7,207 nucleotides of DNA from contig JAKABA010000198.1 in NCBI GenBank assembly GCA_021802115.1, positions 1 to 7,207 of the forward strand. Reading direction: 5' to 3'. The notes beneath the pieces were generated by a model. The model saw only the letters and a program-made list of their open reading frames with translations, had not been told where the DNA came from and did no database searches. This document shows positions 1-7,207 of this stretch, piece by piece. Each line of letters starts with the position of its first letter. The stretch's first letter is position 1. The position numbers and the translations under genes are program-made. Origin of the DNA: a bacterium (GTDB lineage Bacteria; Chloroflexota; Dormibacteria; UBA8260; Bog-877).

Positions 1-6
1 GCCTGA

Positions 7-72
7 CGGCGGCTGTGCGGCCGGCCGACGTGCGTTGCGTAGTCTAGACCCAGTACAAGCGGTCAGCCGCCG
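7..72. repeat. 9-bp inverted repeat in the leader of the S9 peptidase gene
   Basis: CGGCGGCTG at 7-15 is perfectly complementary to CAGCCGCCG at 64-72, with 48 nt between the arms. Inside the span lie a 10-bp palindrome, CGGCCGGCCG (18-27), and an 8-bp one, GTCTAGAC (42-49). The TAGTCT overlapping the latter (40-45) fits a loose TANNNT -10 element, but no convincing -35 box lies 16-18 nt upstream. The segment could be an operator or leader structure, or the tail of an upstream unit outside the window. In DNA this GC-rich, repeats of this size can arise by chance, so the regulatory reading is weak. Confidence 0.3.
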
Positions 73-98
73 CTCATCGCATCACAGGAGCCCCACCA

Positions 99-2087
99 GT
101 GCCATCCACCCCGATTCGCATCGCGGCCGACCAGCTGTTTCACAACACCCTGGAGCCCGGGCTCGGACGCGTCACCGCCGCCACCGACCTGAGCCGCTCC
201 CCCGACGGCAGAGCGCTGCTGCTGACGGGTGATGTGAGGTTCGATCTGGAGAGCCAGCCATCCACCAAGGTGATGCTCTTTGACCTCGAAACCGGGGCCA
301 TGACACCGCTCACCGCTCACGAACGATGCAGCGAACGCAGCGCTCGCTGGAGTCCGGACGGCAACCGCATCGCGTGGATTTCGGACCACGACAGCCCCGG
401 ACTCTCCGCCCCCTGGGTGATGGCCAAAGGGGATTTCGGGTCGGCACGGAGGCTGGAGCTGCCCCAGTTGAGCGCTGAGTCGGTGCACTGGTGCCAGGAC
501 TCCGCGCGTCTGCTGGTCCTGGCTGCGGAGGAGGGCGCGGAGCAGGGCGTCACCAGCGGCTCCGGGGCCGTGGCCAGCCGGCACACTCAACCGGAGCGTC
601 TCCCCTGGGAGCCGACGGTGCATCGCGGGGACGCAACCCTCAGCGGCTGGCGGGTGGCGCTGGTGCTGGACACTGCGACCGGTGAGCATCGACGCATCTC
701 GGCGCCGGGCCTCAACATTTGGGAAGGGGCACTGGCCGGTGACGCGCTGGTGGCAGTGGTCTCCCATCGGCCCTGGGAAGGTGACTGGACCAAGGCGTGG
801 GTGGAGCTGATCTCACTTGACGGGTCCTGGCATCGCCCGGTTCACCGCCCCCGGGCTCAACTCGGGAATCCCTGCTCGTCCCCGGACGGCTCGGTCCTGG
901 CCGTGATTGAGGGGCTCGCGAGCGACCGGGGCGTGGTCGCCGGCGAGGTGGTCGTGCTGGACCGTGCCGGCGGCTCCGCCAGGCATCTCGATCTGCAGGG
1001 TGTGGACGCCACCAGTGTGCAGTTTCGGGACCGCGACAGGATCGTGGTGGGCGGGGTGCGCGACACCGACACCGTGGTCTTGGAGTACGACCTCCCAAGT
1101 GGTGAGCTCGAGATCCACCACCAGGGAATGCTGACTTCCTCCAACTGGATCTACCCTGAGGCCGAGCCGCATCCCGAGGGGGGTGCCGTCCTGTGCGCCG
1201 AGTCCTGGAGCGAACCGCCCGCCCTGATCCACGCCCGGGCGGGGGCGGTCTCGCAGCTGGCCAGTTTCGCCGATCCCGGCCAGCTCTGGCTGAAGGAGCA
1301 GCTGGGGGTGATGGAGGCGCTGAGCTGGACCTCCCGCGACGGGCTGAAAATTTCGGGGTTCTTCGCCGCGCCCCGGCATGGAGGCCCTCCGTATCCCACC
1401 ATCCTGGTGGTCCATGGAGGGCCTGCTCACTGCTGGAGGTGTTCCTGGCCGGTCCCCCACCAGCTGCTGGCGGCCGCTTTGTCCACCGGCGGATACGCTC
1501 TGTTCCTGCCCAATCCCAGGGGCAGCAGCGGCCGCGGCCAGGACTTCCTGGCGATGGAGATCGGCGACTACGGGGGAGGTGAGGTGGACGATCACCTGAG
1601 TGGGCTGGACATGCTGGTGGAGCAGGGGCTGGCCGACCCCGAGCGCCTGGGGGTCTACGGGGTCAGTCACGGGGGGTATATGAGCTGTTGGCTGACCACC
1701 CAGACCACCCGCTTCAAGGCGGCGGTCGCCGGCTCCCCGGTCACCGACTGGTACAGCCAGCACTTCGCCAGCAACATCGCCGACTTCGACGAGATGTACT
1801 TGCAGGCGAGCCCGCTCACCGAAGGCGGGGCCTACTACCGGCGCAGCCCCGTCTTCTTCGCCCACCGGTCACGAACGCCAACCCTGCTGGCGGCGGGGAT
1901 GGTCGATCGCTGCACTCCCCCCGGCCAGGCGGTCGAGTTCCACCAGGCGCTGTTGGCGGCGGGGGTGGAGACCGAGTTGGTGCTGTATCCCCAAGAGGGG
2001 CACGGGGTCCGCTCGATCCCGGCCAGGATCGATATGGCCGATAGGACGCTGAGGTTCTTCGATCGACATCTCGGCTCCGGCGCGTGA
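99..2087 (+). CDS. S9-family serine peptidase (prolyl oligopeptidase / acylaminoacyl-peptidase type)
   Basis: A complete 662-residue protein starting at GTG, with AGGAG at 86-90 placed 8 nt upstream. The N-terminal part (about residues 1-385) looks like a TolB/DPP-type beta-propeller: it contains the recurring SPDG motif at residues 34-37, 85-88 and 261-264, each followed by a hydrophobic strand. The C-terminal part (about 400-660) is an alpha/beta-hydrolase. It shows HGGP at 439-442 (oxyanion-hole loop), then an NPRGS motif, the nucleophile elbow GVSHGG with Ser523, Asp603 in GMVDRCTPP, and His635 in EGHG. Order and spacing match the S9 catalytic triad. Members cleave short peptides, often removing blocked or proline-containing N-terminal residues; the exact substrate cannot be read here. 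No signal peptide or membrane segment is seen, so it is probably cytoplasmic. It is transcribed toward rpoD and appears to stand alone. An S9C-like assignment is more likely than a true prolyl oligopeptidase, but this is inference from motif style. Confidence 0.93.
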   Translation: MPSTPIRIAADQLFHNTLEPGLGRVTAATDLSRSPDGRALLLTGDVRFDLESQPSTKVMLFDLETGAMTPLTAHERCSERSARWSPDGNRIAWISDHDSPGLSAPWVMAKGDFGSARRLELPQLSAESVHWCQDSARLLVLAAEEGAEQGVTSGSGAVASRHTQPERLPWEPTVHRGDATLSGWRVALVLDTATGEHRRISAPGLNIWEGALAGDALVAVVSHRPWEGDWTKAWVELISLDGSWHRPVHRPRAQLGNPCSSPDGSVLAVIEGLASDRGVVAGEVVVLDRAGGSARHLDLQGVDATSVQFRDRDRIVVGGVRDTDTVVLEYDLPSGELEIHHQGMLTSSNWIYPEAEPHPEGGAVLCAESWSEPPALIHARAGAVSQLASFADPGQLWLKEQLGVMEALSWTSRDGLKISGFFAAPRHGGPPYPTILVVHGGPAHCWRCSWPVPHQLLAAALSTGGYALFLPNPRGSSGRGQDFLAMEIGDYGGGEVDDHLSGLDMLVEQGLADPERLGVYGVSHGGYMSCWLTTQTTRFKAAVAGSPVTDWYSQHFASNIADFDEMYLQASPLTEGGAYYRRSPVFFAHRSRTPTLLAAGMVDRCTPPGQAVEFHQALLAAGVETELVLYPQEGHGVRSIPARIDMADRTLRFFDRHLGSGA

Positions 2088-2105
2088 CCGGGGAGACCTC
2101 CGCAC

Positions 2106-2122
2106 GGGATGGCAACCATTCC
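2106..2122 (+). terminator. Hairpin just downstream of the S9 peptidase gene, possible terminator
   Basis: GGGATGG (2106-2112) pairs with CCATTCC (2116-2122) through seven pairs, one of them G-U, around a CAA loop. It lies 18 nt past the stop codon. No T-tract follows, so it is not a classical intrinsic terminator; U-less hairpin terminators have been proposed in high-GC actinomycetes. The assignment is weak without transcript ends. Confidence 0.35.
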
Positions 2123-2377
2123 TGTCGCGCACGCCGAGGGGAACCGAGCCCCGGGTCGCTCCCAATCGAATCTCGGGCTCGTGTTCGGCGAGGCGCCGGG
2201 TAGGGCGGCGGCTACGCGGGGGGCCGCAAGGGCCATGGAGTTCGACCCGGCCCTCCGACCTGGAGTCGTGTTCCCGGGCGCAGCAGGCCCGCGGAACCGG
2301 GATGGCGCTGATCCGAGGAGCCCCGCCGGGTGGGGGAGTGCTGCTCCGGACGCGCCGAGCGCCCCCCTGCTGAGGTT

Positions 2378-2410
2378 TCGGGCTGGGCCCGAGGGCGGCG
2401 CGCGGGCGCC
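2378..2410 (-). terminator. Tandem GC-rich hairpins downstream of rpoD, possible terminator
   Basis: Reading along the minus strand, a GGCGC/GCGCC stem with a 4-nt loop (2397-2410) lies 15 nt after the rpoD stop codon. A 6-bp stem TCGGGC/GCCCGA with a 3-nt loop (2378-2392) follows. Neither is followed by a T-tract. Their position directly after the last gene of the minus-strand cluster makes a role in termination or 3'-end protection plausible. Both stems can also form in a transcript reading through from the convergent S9 gene. Confidence 0.4.
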
Positions 2411-2425
2411 CACCGGACGCGGAGT

Positions 2426-3532
<1,107 letters not shown>

Positions 3533-3533
3533 A

Positions 3534-5321
3534 TCACGCCTCCAAGCCGTCGCCGCGGCGCAGCTGCTCGATTCGCCTTCTGGTGCTCTCCATCTCAGCC
3601 ACCAGGGCCGGGGCCGAGCCTTCCCGGTGGTGGCTGAGTCCGGCCAGCTGGTTTTGCAACTCGCCTATTGTCCTCTCCGCGACCTCGATGCGAATCGTTC
3701 TCACGCAGTCCTCCAGGGCTCTTCGCAGGCGCGTGCTACCTGATTCTTCCTCGAGTTCTGGAAGGTCGGCGCTTCCGAGTTCGGCGATCCGGCTGGCGAG
3801 GTCGGGTGCCAAGGAGTCGGGATCAGGCCGGAGAGGCAGGGAGTCGCAGAGGACAGAGTACAGATCTCCATCCTCGGGCTGGGGGAAGTCACCCCGGGTG
3901 ACCTGATATCGATCTCTCACCTCCGAAACCAGCTCCGGTCTGGCCACTAGCAGACCCAGCAAATGGGCAGACGCTCCCATTCCACTGTTCCCCCCGCGGG
4001 CCGGCTCCAAACCGTCGACCCTTCGGGCGGGACGTCCTCCCCTCTCCACATCTTCCAGAATGCGGGCCGGGGCGATTCCCAGCCGCCTGCCCACCCTCTC
4101 CGCGTACAGCTCTCGGATGCTCGCTTCCGGGATCTTCGCCAGGACCGCCATCGCCCGGCGCAGAGCGTCCTGGCGGAGCCCCCCAGATTGCGAAGAGGCG
4201 TTGCCCAGCGCCTGGTCGATCAGGACCTCAAAGGCGGGTGGAGCCTCGCCCACCAGCCGGCGCAGCCGCTCGGGCTCCCGGCGGCTCAGGTCGTCGGGGT
4301 CGAGCCCATCTGGCAGCAGGACCAGACGGCAGATCATGCCGGCACCGCTGAGCAGGTCGACGGCTCGCCGGGCGGCCCGCTGCCCCGCCGCATCTCCGTC
4401 GAAACAGACGACTGCCTCGTCAGCGAAGCGGCGGAGCAGGCGCACCTGGATCTCGGTGAGGGCCGTCCCCGAGGTCGACACCGCCGTCCCCACGCCGCTG
4501 CGGTGGGCGCCGATGACGTCGAAGTAGCCCTCCATCAGGGTCACCCGCCGCTCCTTCGAGATGGCCGCTGCGGCCCGGTCCAGCCCGAATAGGACTCGCG
4601 ACTTGTCAAAGACCACGGTCGAGCGGGTGTTGAGGTACTTGGGCTGCTCATCGCCCAGGGCCCGGCCCCCGAACCCGACCCAGCGCTGCCGCTCGTCGCG
4701 TATCGGGATCACGACGCGACGCCGCAGGAAGTCGCCCAGACCCAGGCGGTTGTCGCCCAGGCCCGCCGCGACTATCTCCGCAGCCGTCGCCTGCTTGCGC
4801 AGCAGATACCGGACCAGATTGTCCCGCCGCCGCCCCTGGGGGGCGTATCCGAGATGAAAGCCGTCGATGTCCTGGGCCTCCACCCCCCTGGCTTCCAGGA
4901 ACTCCCGGCCCGGGCGGCCGGCCTGGTGATGGACCAGAACCTCGTGATAGAAGTCGGCCGCCATCTGGTTGAGCCTCAGGGAGCTCTCCCGGAGGTGTGC
5001 CTGCCGCTGCTGTTGCGGGGTCAGCTGGGCGGGCGGCTCCAGGCTGACCCCGGCACGCTTGGCCATCTCCTCCAGCGCGCCGCGGAAGTCGGTGTGGTCG
5101 ATGAGCTCGACGAACTTGATCAGGTCGCCTCCCAAGTGGCAGCCGTGGCAGTTCCAAAGCTGCTTCTCGGGGTTGACGTAGAAGGAAGGGCTGCGCTCCA
5201 GGTGAAACGGGCAGAGCCCGCGATACTCGCGCCCCGCCCGCTGCAGCCGTACGTAGCCACCGACGACCTCGACGATGTTGAGGCGCGACTTCACCTCCTC
5301 GACATCATTCGAGCTCGCCAT
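3534..5321 (-). CDS. dnaG: DNA primase (DnaG)
   Basis: A 595-residue primase that makes RNA primers for lagging-strand synthesis at the replication fork. The N-terminal CHC2 zinc-binding domain has Cys37, His40, Cys58 and Cys61 (GLCPFH ... [10 protein letters not shown]). The catalytic core follows, with the basic [20 protein letters not shown] motif (202-221) and PKYLN. The Toprim metal site is visible as Glu264 in MEGYFDVI, Asp308 and Asp310 in [12 protein letters not shown], and DPDD at 341-344. The C-terminal part (about 430-595), where the DnaB helicase-interaction domain normally sits, is divergent: I see a hydrophobic helix near [12 protein letters not shown] (453-464) and a charged, probably helical tail. 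The start is ATG, with GAGGGG (5328-5333) 6 nt upstream. Length is normal for the family. It lies 45 nt after the helix-turn-helix/coiled-coil gene and 1 nt before rpoD, consistent with co-transcription. Confidence 0.97.
   Translation of the reverse strand: MASSNDVEEVKSRLNIVEVVGGYVRLQRAGREYRGLCPFHLERSPSFYVNPEKQLWNCHGCHLGGDLIKFVELIDHTDFRGALEEMAKRAGVSLEPPAQLTPQQQRQAHLRESSLRLNQMAADFYHEVLVHHQAGRPGREFLEARGVEAQDIDGFHLGYAPQGRRRDNLVRYLLRKQATAAEIVAAGLGDNRLGLGDFLRRRVVIPIRDERQRWVGFGGRALGDEQPKYLNTRSTVVFDKSRVLFGLDRAAAAISKERRVTLMEGYFDVIGAHRSGVGTAVSTSGTALTEIQVRLLRRFADEAVVCFDGDAAGQRAARRAVDLLSGAGMICRLVLLPDGLDPDDLSRREPERLRRLVGEAPPAFEVLIDQALGNASSQSGGLRQDALRRAMAVLAKIPEASIRELYAERVGRRLGIAPARILEDVERGGRPARRVDGLEPARGGNSGMGASAHLLGLLVARPELVSEVRDRYQVTRGDFPQPEDGDLYSVLCDSLPLRPDPDSLAPDLASRIAELGSADLPELEEESGSTRLRRALEDCVRTIRIEVAERTIGELQNQLAGLSHHREGSAPALVAEMESTRRRIEQLRRGDGLEA
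3539..3543 (-). promoter_or_regulatory. Ribosome binding site of rpoD, inside the end of dnaG
   Basis: GGAGG on the minus strand, within the last codons of dnaG, sits 6 nt upstream of the GTG at 3530-3532. It favours that start over the ATG four codons later, which has only a weak AAGGG match at too short a distance. Because the site is inside dnaG and the genes are 1 nt apart, terminating primase ribosomes should pass directly over it, which predicts translational coupling. Confidence 0.75.
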
Positions 5322-5366
5322 CGCCTACCCCTCGATCAGTCGGTGGGTCCGGGTCTGAGGCGACGG

Positions 5367-6677
5367 TCAGCGCCGGAAGAGGCCGCGCCCGCGAGGCGCC
5401 TGTTCTAGTTCACGGACTCGGTTGCGCAACTCCATCACCTCACGTTCCCGCTCGGCCAGCTCCGCAGCCTGAGCCTGCCGGGTCTGGTCCAGCTCTTGGC
5501 GCAAGTCGCGCACCTGCCGCATCCGCTGTTCCAGCTCCGCCTCGAACCGCAGCCGTTGCTCCGCCTGGATGCGCTGTTCCAGGGCTCTCTCCCATCTCTC
5601 GAAGAGTCCGGCGACGAGCTCGCGAGCGTCGATGGAGTTGATGGCCAAACTGCCGGCCCCAGCTCCGCTCGCACTCACCATCGCGGACGGCGGAGCGACA
5701 TCCTCGGTGGGCGCCGGAGCCGGCTCGGAGGCCGGTGCGGGCCGGTCAGCCGCGGGCGGGATGGGGAGAGGCTCCTCTTCCAGGGCCTCGTGCTGCTCTT
5801 CCTCCCCATACTCCGATCCGTAGTCGAAACCCGGCGCGGGCGGGGCCACGAACGCCGGGGTGGCCGGCCCGGCTGCGGCCCAGTCCGCGGTCGCCGTCGT
5901 CGGCTCCTCCTCCGGCTCCACGGCTTCTGACCCGTAGTCGAAAACCGGCTCGGGTGGGACCCCGAAGGCCGGCGGCGCCGGCAAGCCCTCCTCTGGCTCC
6001 ACGACTTCCTCTTCCGAGGGGGATGCCTCCGCGATTGGAGAGCCATCTGGGGGAAAGGCCTCGAAAACCGGCTGGTCAGCCCAGGCGGCAACCACCTCCC
6101 CACGCTCCTCGCCAGCCTCCTGGGGGGTGGGCGTCTCCAAGGACTGGTCTCCGGCGCCACTGCCGAACTGCACCTCGGCCGCGGTTCGGTGCAGTTCGCC
6201 CGCCAGCGCTTCCTCCTCCAGGGGCTCGTCCTCCCAGGTCGCCGGGTCGGGCCTCCACACCGGAACGGTTGCGCCCTCCGGCTCTGTCAGGGGCATCTCC
6301 TCGCTGCCCGCATCCCATGGGCTGGGCTCCGGGGCCTCCATCTCGTCGGCCGGCGTCCACAACCCCTGGGGATACTCGGAGCCGGCGGTGTCCGGCCACT
6401 GCGGGGCGGGAGCATCGGTTGGGGTTGGGTTGGAGCTCCCCAAGTCAGACGACGGCGCCGCTCCGTATGGGGCGGAGAGCGGGCTGCCGGCACTGTAACC
6501 GGTGTCGGCAGCGGCGCCGCTCGAGATGTCTTCCTGGGCGACCCGCATCTCCAGCTTGCCCTCGGCCTCCACCCAGTGGACGGGGATGTCACCCGACTCG
6601 ATCCGCCTACGGATCATCTCCGGGGGGAGGGCCAGCCGCTGGGCGACCTGCTCGATGGTTAGGAACTCGTCTGGCAC
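5367..6677 (-). CDS. Uncharacterised helix-turn-helix / acidic disordered / coiled-coil protein
   Basis: A 436-residue protein I do not recognise as a named family. Residues 4-52 (FLTIEQVAQRLALPPEMIRR, then ESGDIPVHWVEAEG) resemble an excisionase/MerR-type winged helix-turn-helix (HTH_17-like), with a first helix, a recognition-like helix and a GDIP wing. Residues about 55-340 are low complexity, rich in Pro, Glu, Ala and Ser, strongly acidic and probably disordered, with two copies of a PAF..PP.P.FDYGSE unit. Residues about 350-425 form a long charged helix with heptad-like spacing, very probably a coiled coil, and the protein ends in a basic tail RGRGLFRR. There is no signal peptide or membrane segment. 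The start is GTG, with AGAGG (6686-6690) 8 nt upstream. It lies 34 nt after the membrane-protein gene and 45 nt before dnaG. A DNA-binding oligomeric or scaffolding role fits the architecture but is inference; a transcriptional regulator is the main alternative. Confidence 0.88.
   Translation of the reverse strand: MPDEFLTIEQVAQRLALPPEMIRRRIESGDIPVHWVEAEGKLEMRVAQEDISSGAAADTGYSAGSPLSAPYGAAPSSDLGSSNPTPTDAPAPQWPDTAGSEYPQGLWTPADEMEAPEPSPWDAGSEEMPLTEPEGATVPVWRPDPATWEDEPLEEEALAGELHRTAAEVQFGSGAGDQSLETPTPQEAGEERGEVVAAWADQPVFEAFPPDGSPIAEASPSEEEVVEPEEGLPAPPAFGVPPEPVFDYGSEAVEPEEEPTTATADWAAAGPATPAFVAPPAPGFDYGSEYGEEEQHEALEEEPLPIPPAADRPAPASEPAPAPTEDVAPPSAMVSASGAGAGSLAINSIDARELVAGLFERWERALEQRIQAEQRLRFEAELEQRMRQVRDLRQELDQTRQAQAAELAEREREVMELRNRVRELEQAPRGRGLFRR
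5811..5981 (-). repeat. Imperfect direct repeat coding PAF..PP.P.FDYGSE
   Basis: Within the acidic middle of the helix-turn-helix/coiled-coil protein, residues 233-251 (PAPPAFGVPPEPVFDYGSE, 5925-5981) and 271-289 (PATPAFVAPPAPGFDYGSE, 5811-5867) align without gaps, with 14 of 19 positions identical. They are separated by 19 residues, so the period is 38 codons. A shorter echo, QPVFEAF, occurs at residues 202-208. The 13-mer TCGAAAACCGGCT is found exactly at 5938-5950 and at 6061-6073, in the same codon phase. This looks like internal duplication, or a short linear motif held several times in a disordered region. Confidence 0.75.
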
Positions 6678-6711
6678 CGCTACTACCTCTGTGTGGGTCT
6701 GGTCAGGGCGC

Positions 6712-7207
6712 TCATGCGCGCTGGGGAGTCGACTTCCGGATCTTGCCCGACAGCCGAGCTGGACTGGCGGTGTTGACCACCTCGTCGAATATCCGTTGCC
6801 AAAATGATGGCGCGGCGACCGCCATCCCGAATACCGAGCTCAGCACGATCACCGCGTCCACGCTGGCCCGTCCCTGCGAGCTCCAGTAGTCGTCCTCGAG
6901 CCGCAGCCAGAGGGCGAACTCATCGAAGGTGAGGGCCGCACCGGCTCCGTAGAGGGGTGCCAACCTTCGCCGCCACCGGTGCTCGGAGCGCAGCAGGCTA
7001 ACGTAGCCGCAACCGGTCAGAGTCAGGATGCCCCAGACCAGGTGGTGGATGTGCAGCGGGTGCGCACCCTGCTTGCCCCCCAGCTCGATGTTCTTGAGGG
7101 GCAGCCAGTTGCCCCTGATCCCGTGGGTGATGATGCGCACCGTCGCGAACGTTCCCAGGAACGAGGTCAGGACTCGAAGGTTGATCTCCTCATCCGGACG
7201 TTCGGCG
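6712..7207 (-). CDS. Multi-pass membrane protein, 5' end beyond the window
   Basis: The frame stays open from the TGA at 6712-6714 to the right edge. A GTG at 7138-7140 could serve as a start, but in-frame codons upstream encode a plausible continuation (AERPDEEINLRVLTSFLGTF, 7147-7206) leading into a hydrophobic helix, so the real start is probably outside. About four membrane segments can be seen: one around LTSFLGTFATVRII, one at HHLVWGILTLTGCGYVSLL, one at APLYGAGAALTFDEFALWL and one at ASVDAVIVLSSVFGMAVAA. A basic cytoplasmic-like tail (SGKIRKSTPQRA) ends the protein. Polar signatures are HPLHIHH at the mouth of the second segment and DEFALWLRLEDDYW after the third. They recall a family of small uncharacterised membrane proteins that I associate with actinobacteria; I cannot name it with certainty. 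It lies 34 nt upstream of the helix-turn-helix gene in the same direction, so it is probably part of the same operon. Function unknown. Confidence 0.85.
   Translation of the reverse strand, partial: AERPDEEINLRVLTSFLGTFATVRIITHGIRGNWLPLKNIELGGKQGAHPLHIHHLVWGILTLTGCGYVSLLRSEHRWRRRLAPLYGAGAALTFDEFALWLRLEDDYWSSQGRASVDAVIVLSSVFGMAVAAPSFWQRIFDEVVNTASPARLSGKIRKSTPQRA

Larger units (their letters stand above)
2088..2425. other. GC-rich intergenic region between convergent genes
   Basis: These 338 nt separate the ends of the S9 peptidase and rpoD genes. I see no tRNA fold, no IS end and no credible coding signal. Frames are open on both strands, but their translations are rich in Ala, Gly, Pro and Arg with no recognisable domain. 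Short hairpins lie close to each gene end and are listed separately. A further 7-bp perfect inverted repeat (CGAGCCC 2145-2151, GGGCTCG 2175-2181, 23-nt loop) has no evident role. The region probably serves for termination from both sides. Confidence 0.6.

Noticed and set aside
813..1865. Open frame of 350 codons on the minus strand inside the S9 peptidase gene
   Set aside because: Antisense shadow caused by high GC content; the plus-strand frame carries the S9 motifs and triad, and this one has no recognisable domain.
2236..2256. GTTCGACCC resembling a tRNA T-loop
   Set aside because: The flanking bases do not form a T-stem, and no acceptor, D or anticodon arm could be placed on either strand.
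5322..5366. Possible separate promoter for dnaG in the 45-nt gap
   Set aside because: No -35/-10 pair could be found; the gap contains the ribosome binding site but nothing else convincing.
5735..6889. Open frame of 384 codons on the plus strand opposite the HTH/coiled-coil and membrane-protein genes
   Set aside because: Its translation is Arg/Pro/Ala low complexity and crosses two oppositely oriented genes; the minus-strand frames have ribosome binding sites and domain structure.

Overview
The window is about 7.2 kb of very GC-rich, tightly packed bacterial DNA. Start codons are GTG or ATG, third codon positions are strongly G/C, and long antisense open frames are common, as expected at this base composition. 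A dnaG-rpoD pair with a short (368-residue) principal sigma factor, plus a small membrane protein of a type I associate with Actinomycetota, suggests a high-GC actinomycete relative, possibly a deep-branching or uncultured lineage such as Acidimicrobiia or Thermoleophilia. That placement is inference; no rRNA gene is present to settle it.

Layout. Positions 1-98 are a short leader holding an inverted repeat and a good ribosome binding site. Positions 99-2087 (+) encode a complete S9-family serine peptidase with a beta-propeller and an alpha/beta-hydrolase domain; the Ser-Asp-His triad is visible. Positions 2088-2425 are a GC-rich gap between two converging genes. It holds short hairpins near each gene end but no convincing gene. 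From 2426 to the right edge everything runs on the minus strand. In transcription order these are a multi-pass membrane protein (6712 to beyond 7207, 5' end cut off), a 436-residue protein with an N-terminal helix-turn-helix, an acidic proline-rich middle and a C-terminal coiled coil (5367-6677), DNA primase dnaG (3534-5321), and the principal sigma factor rpoD/sigA (2426-3532).

The four minus-strand genes are separated by 34, 45 and 1 nt and each internal start has a Shine-Dalgarno match, so they probably form one transcription unit. The dnaG-rpoD pair resembles the macromolecular-synthesis operon that links replication priming to transcription initiation. The two upstream genes are the less ordinary part: a DNA-binding-like/coiled-coil protein and a membrane protein next to primase. 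No mobile element, CRISPR array, tRNA or rRNA was found. Most of the window is housekeeping; the helix-turn-helix/coiled-coil protein is the best candidate for something undescribed.
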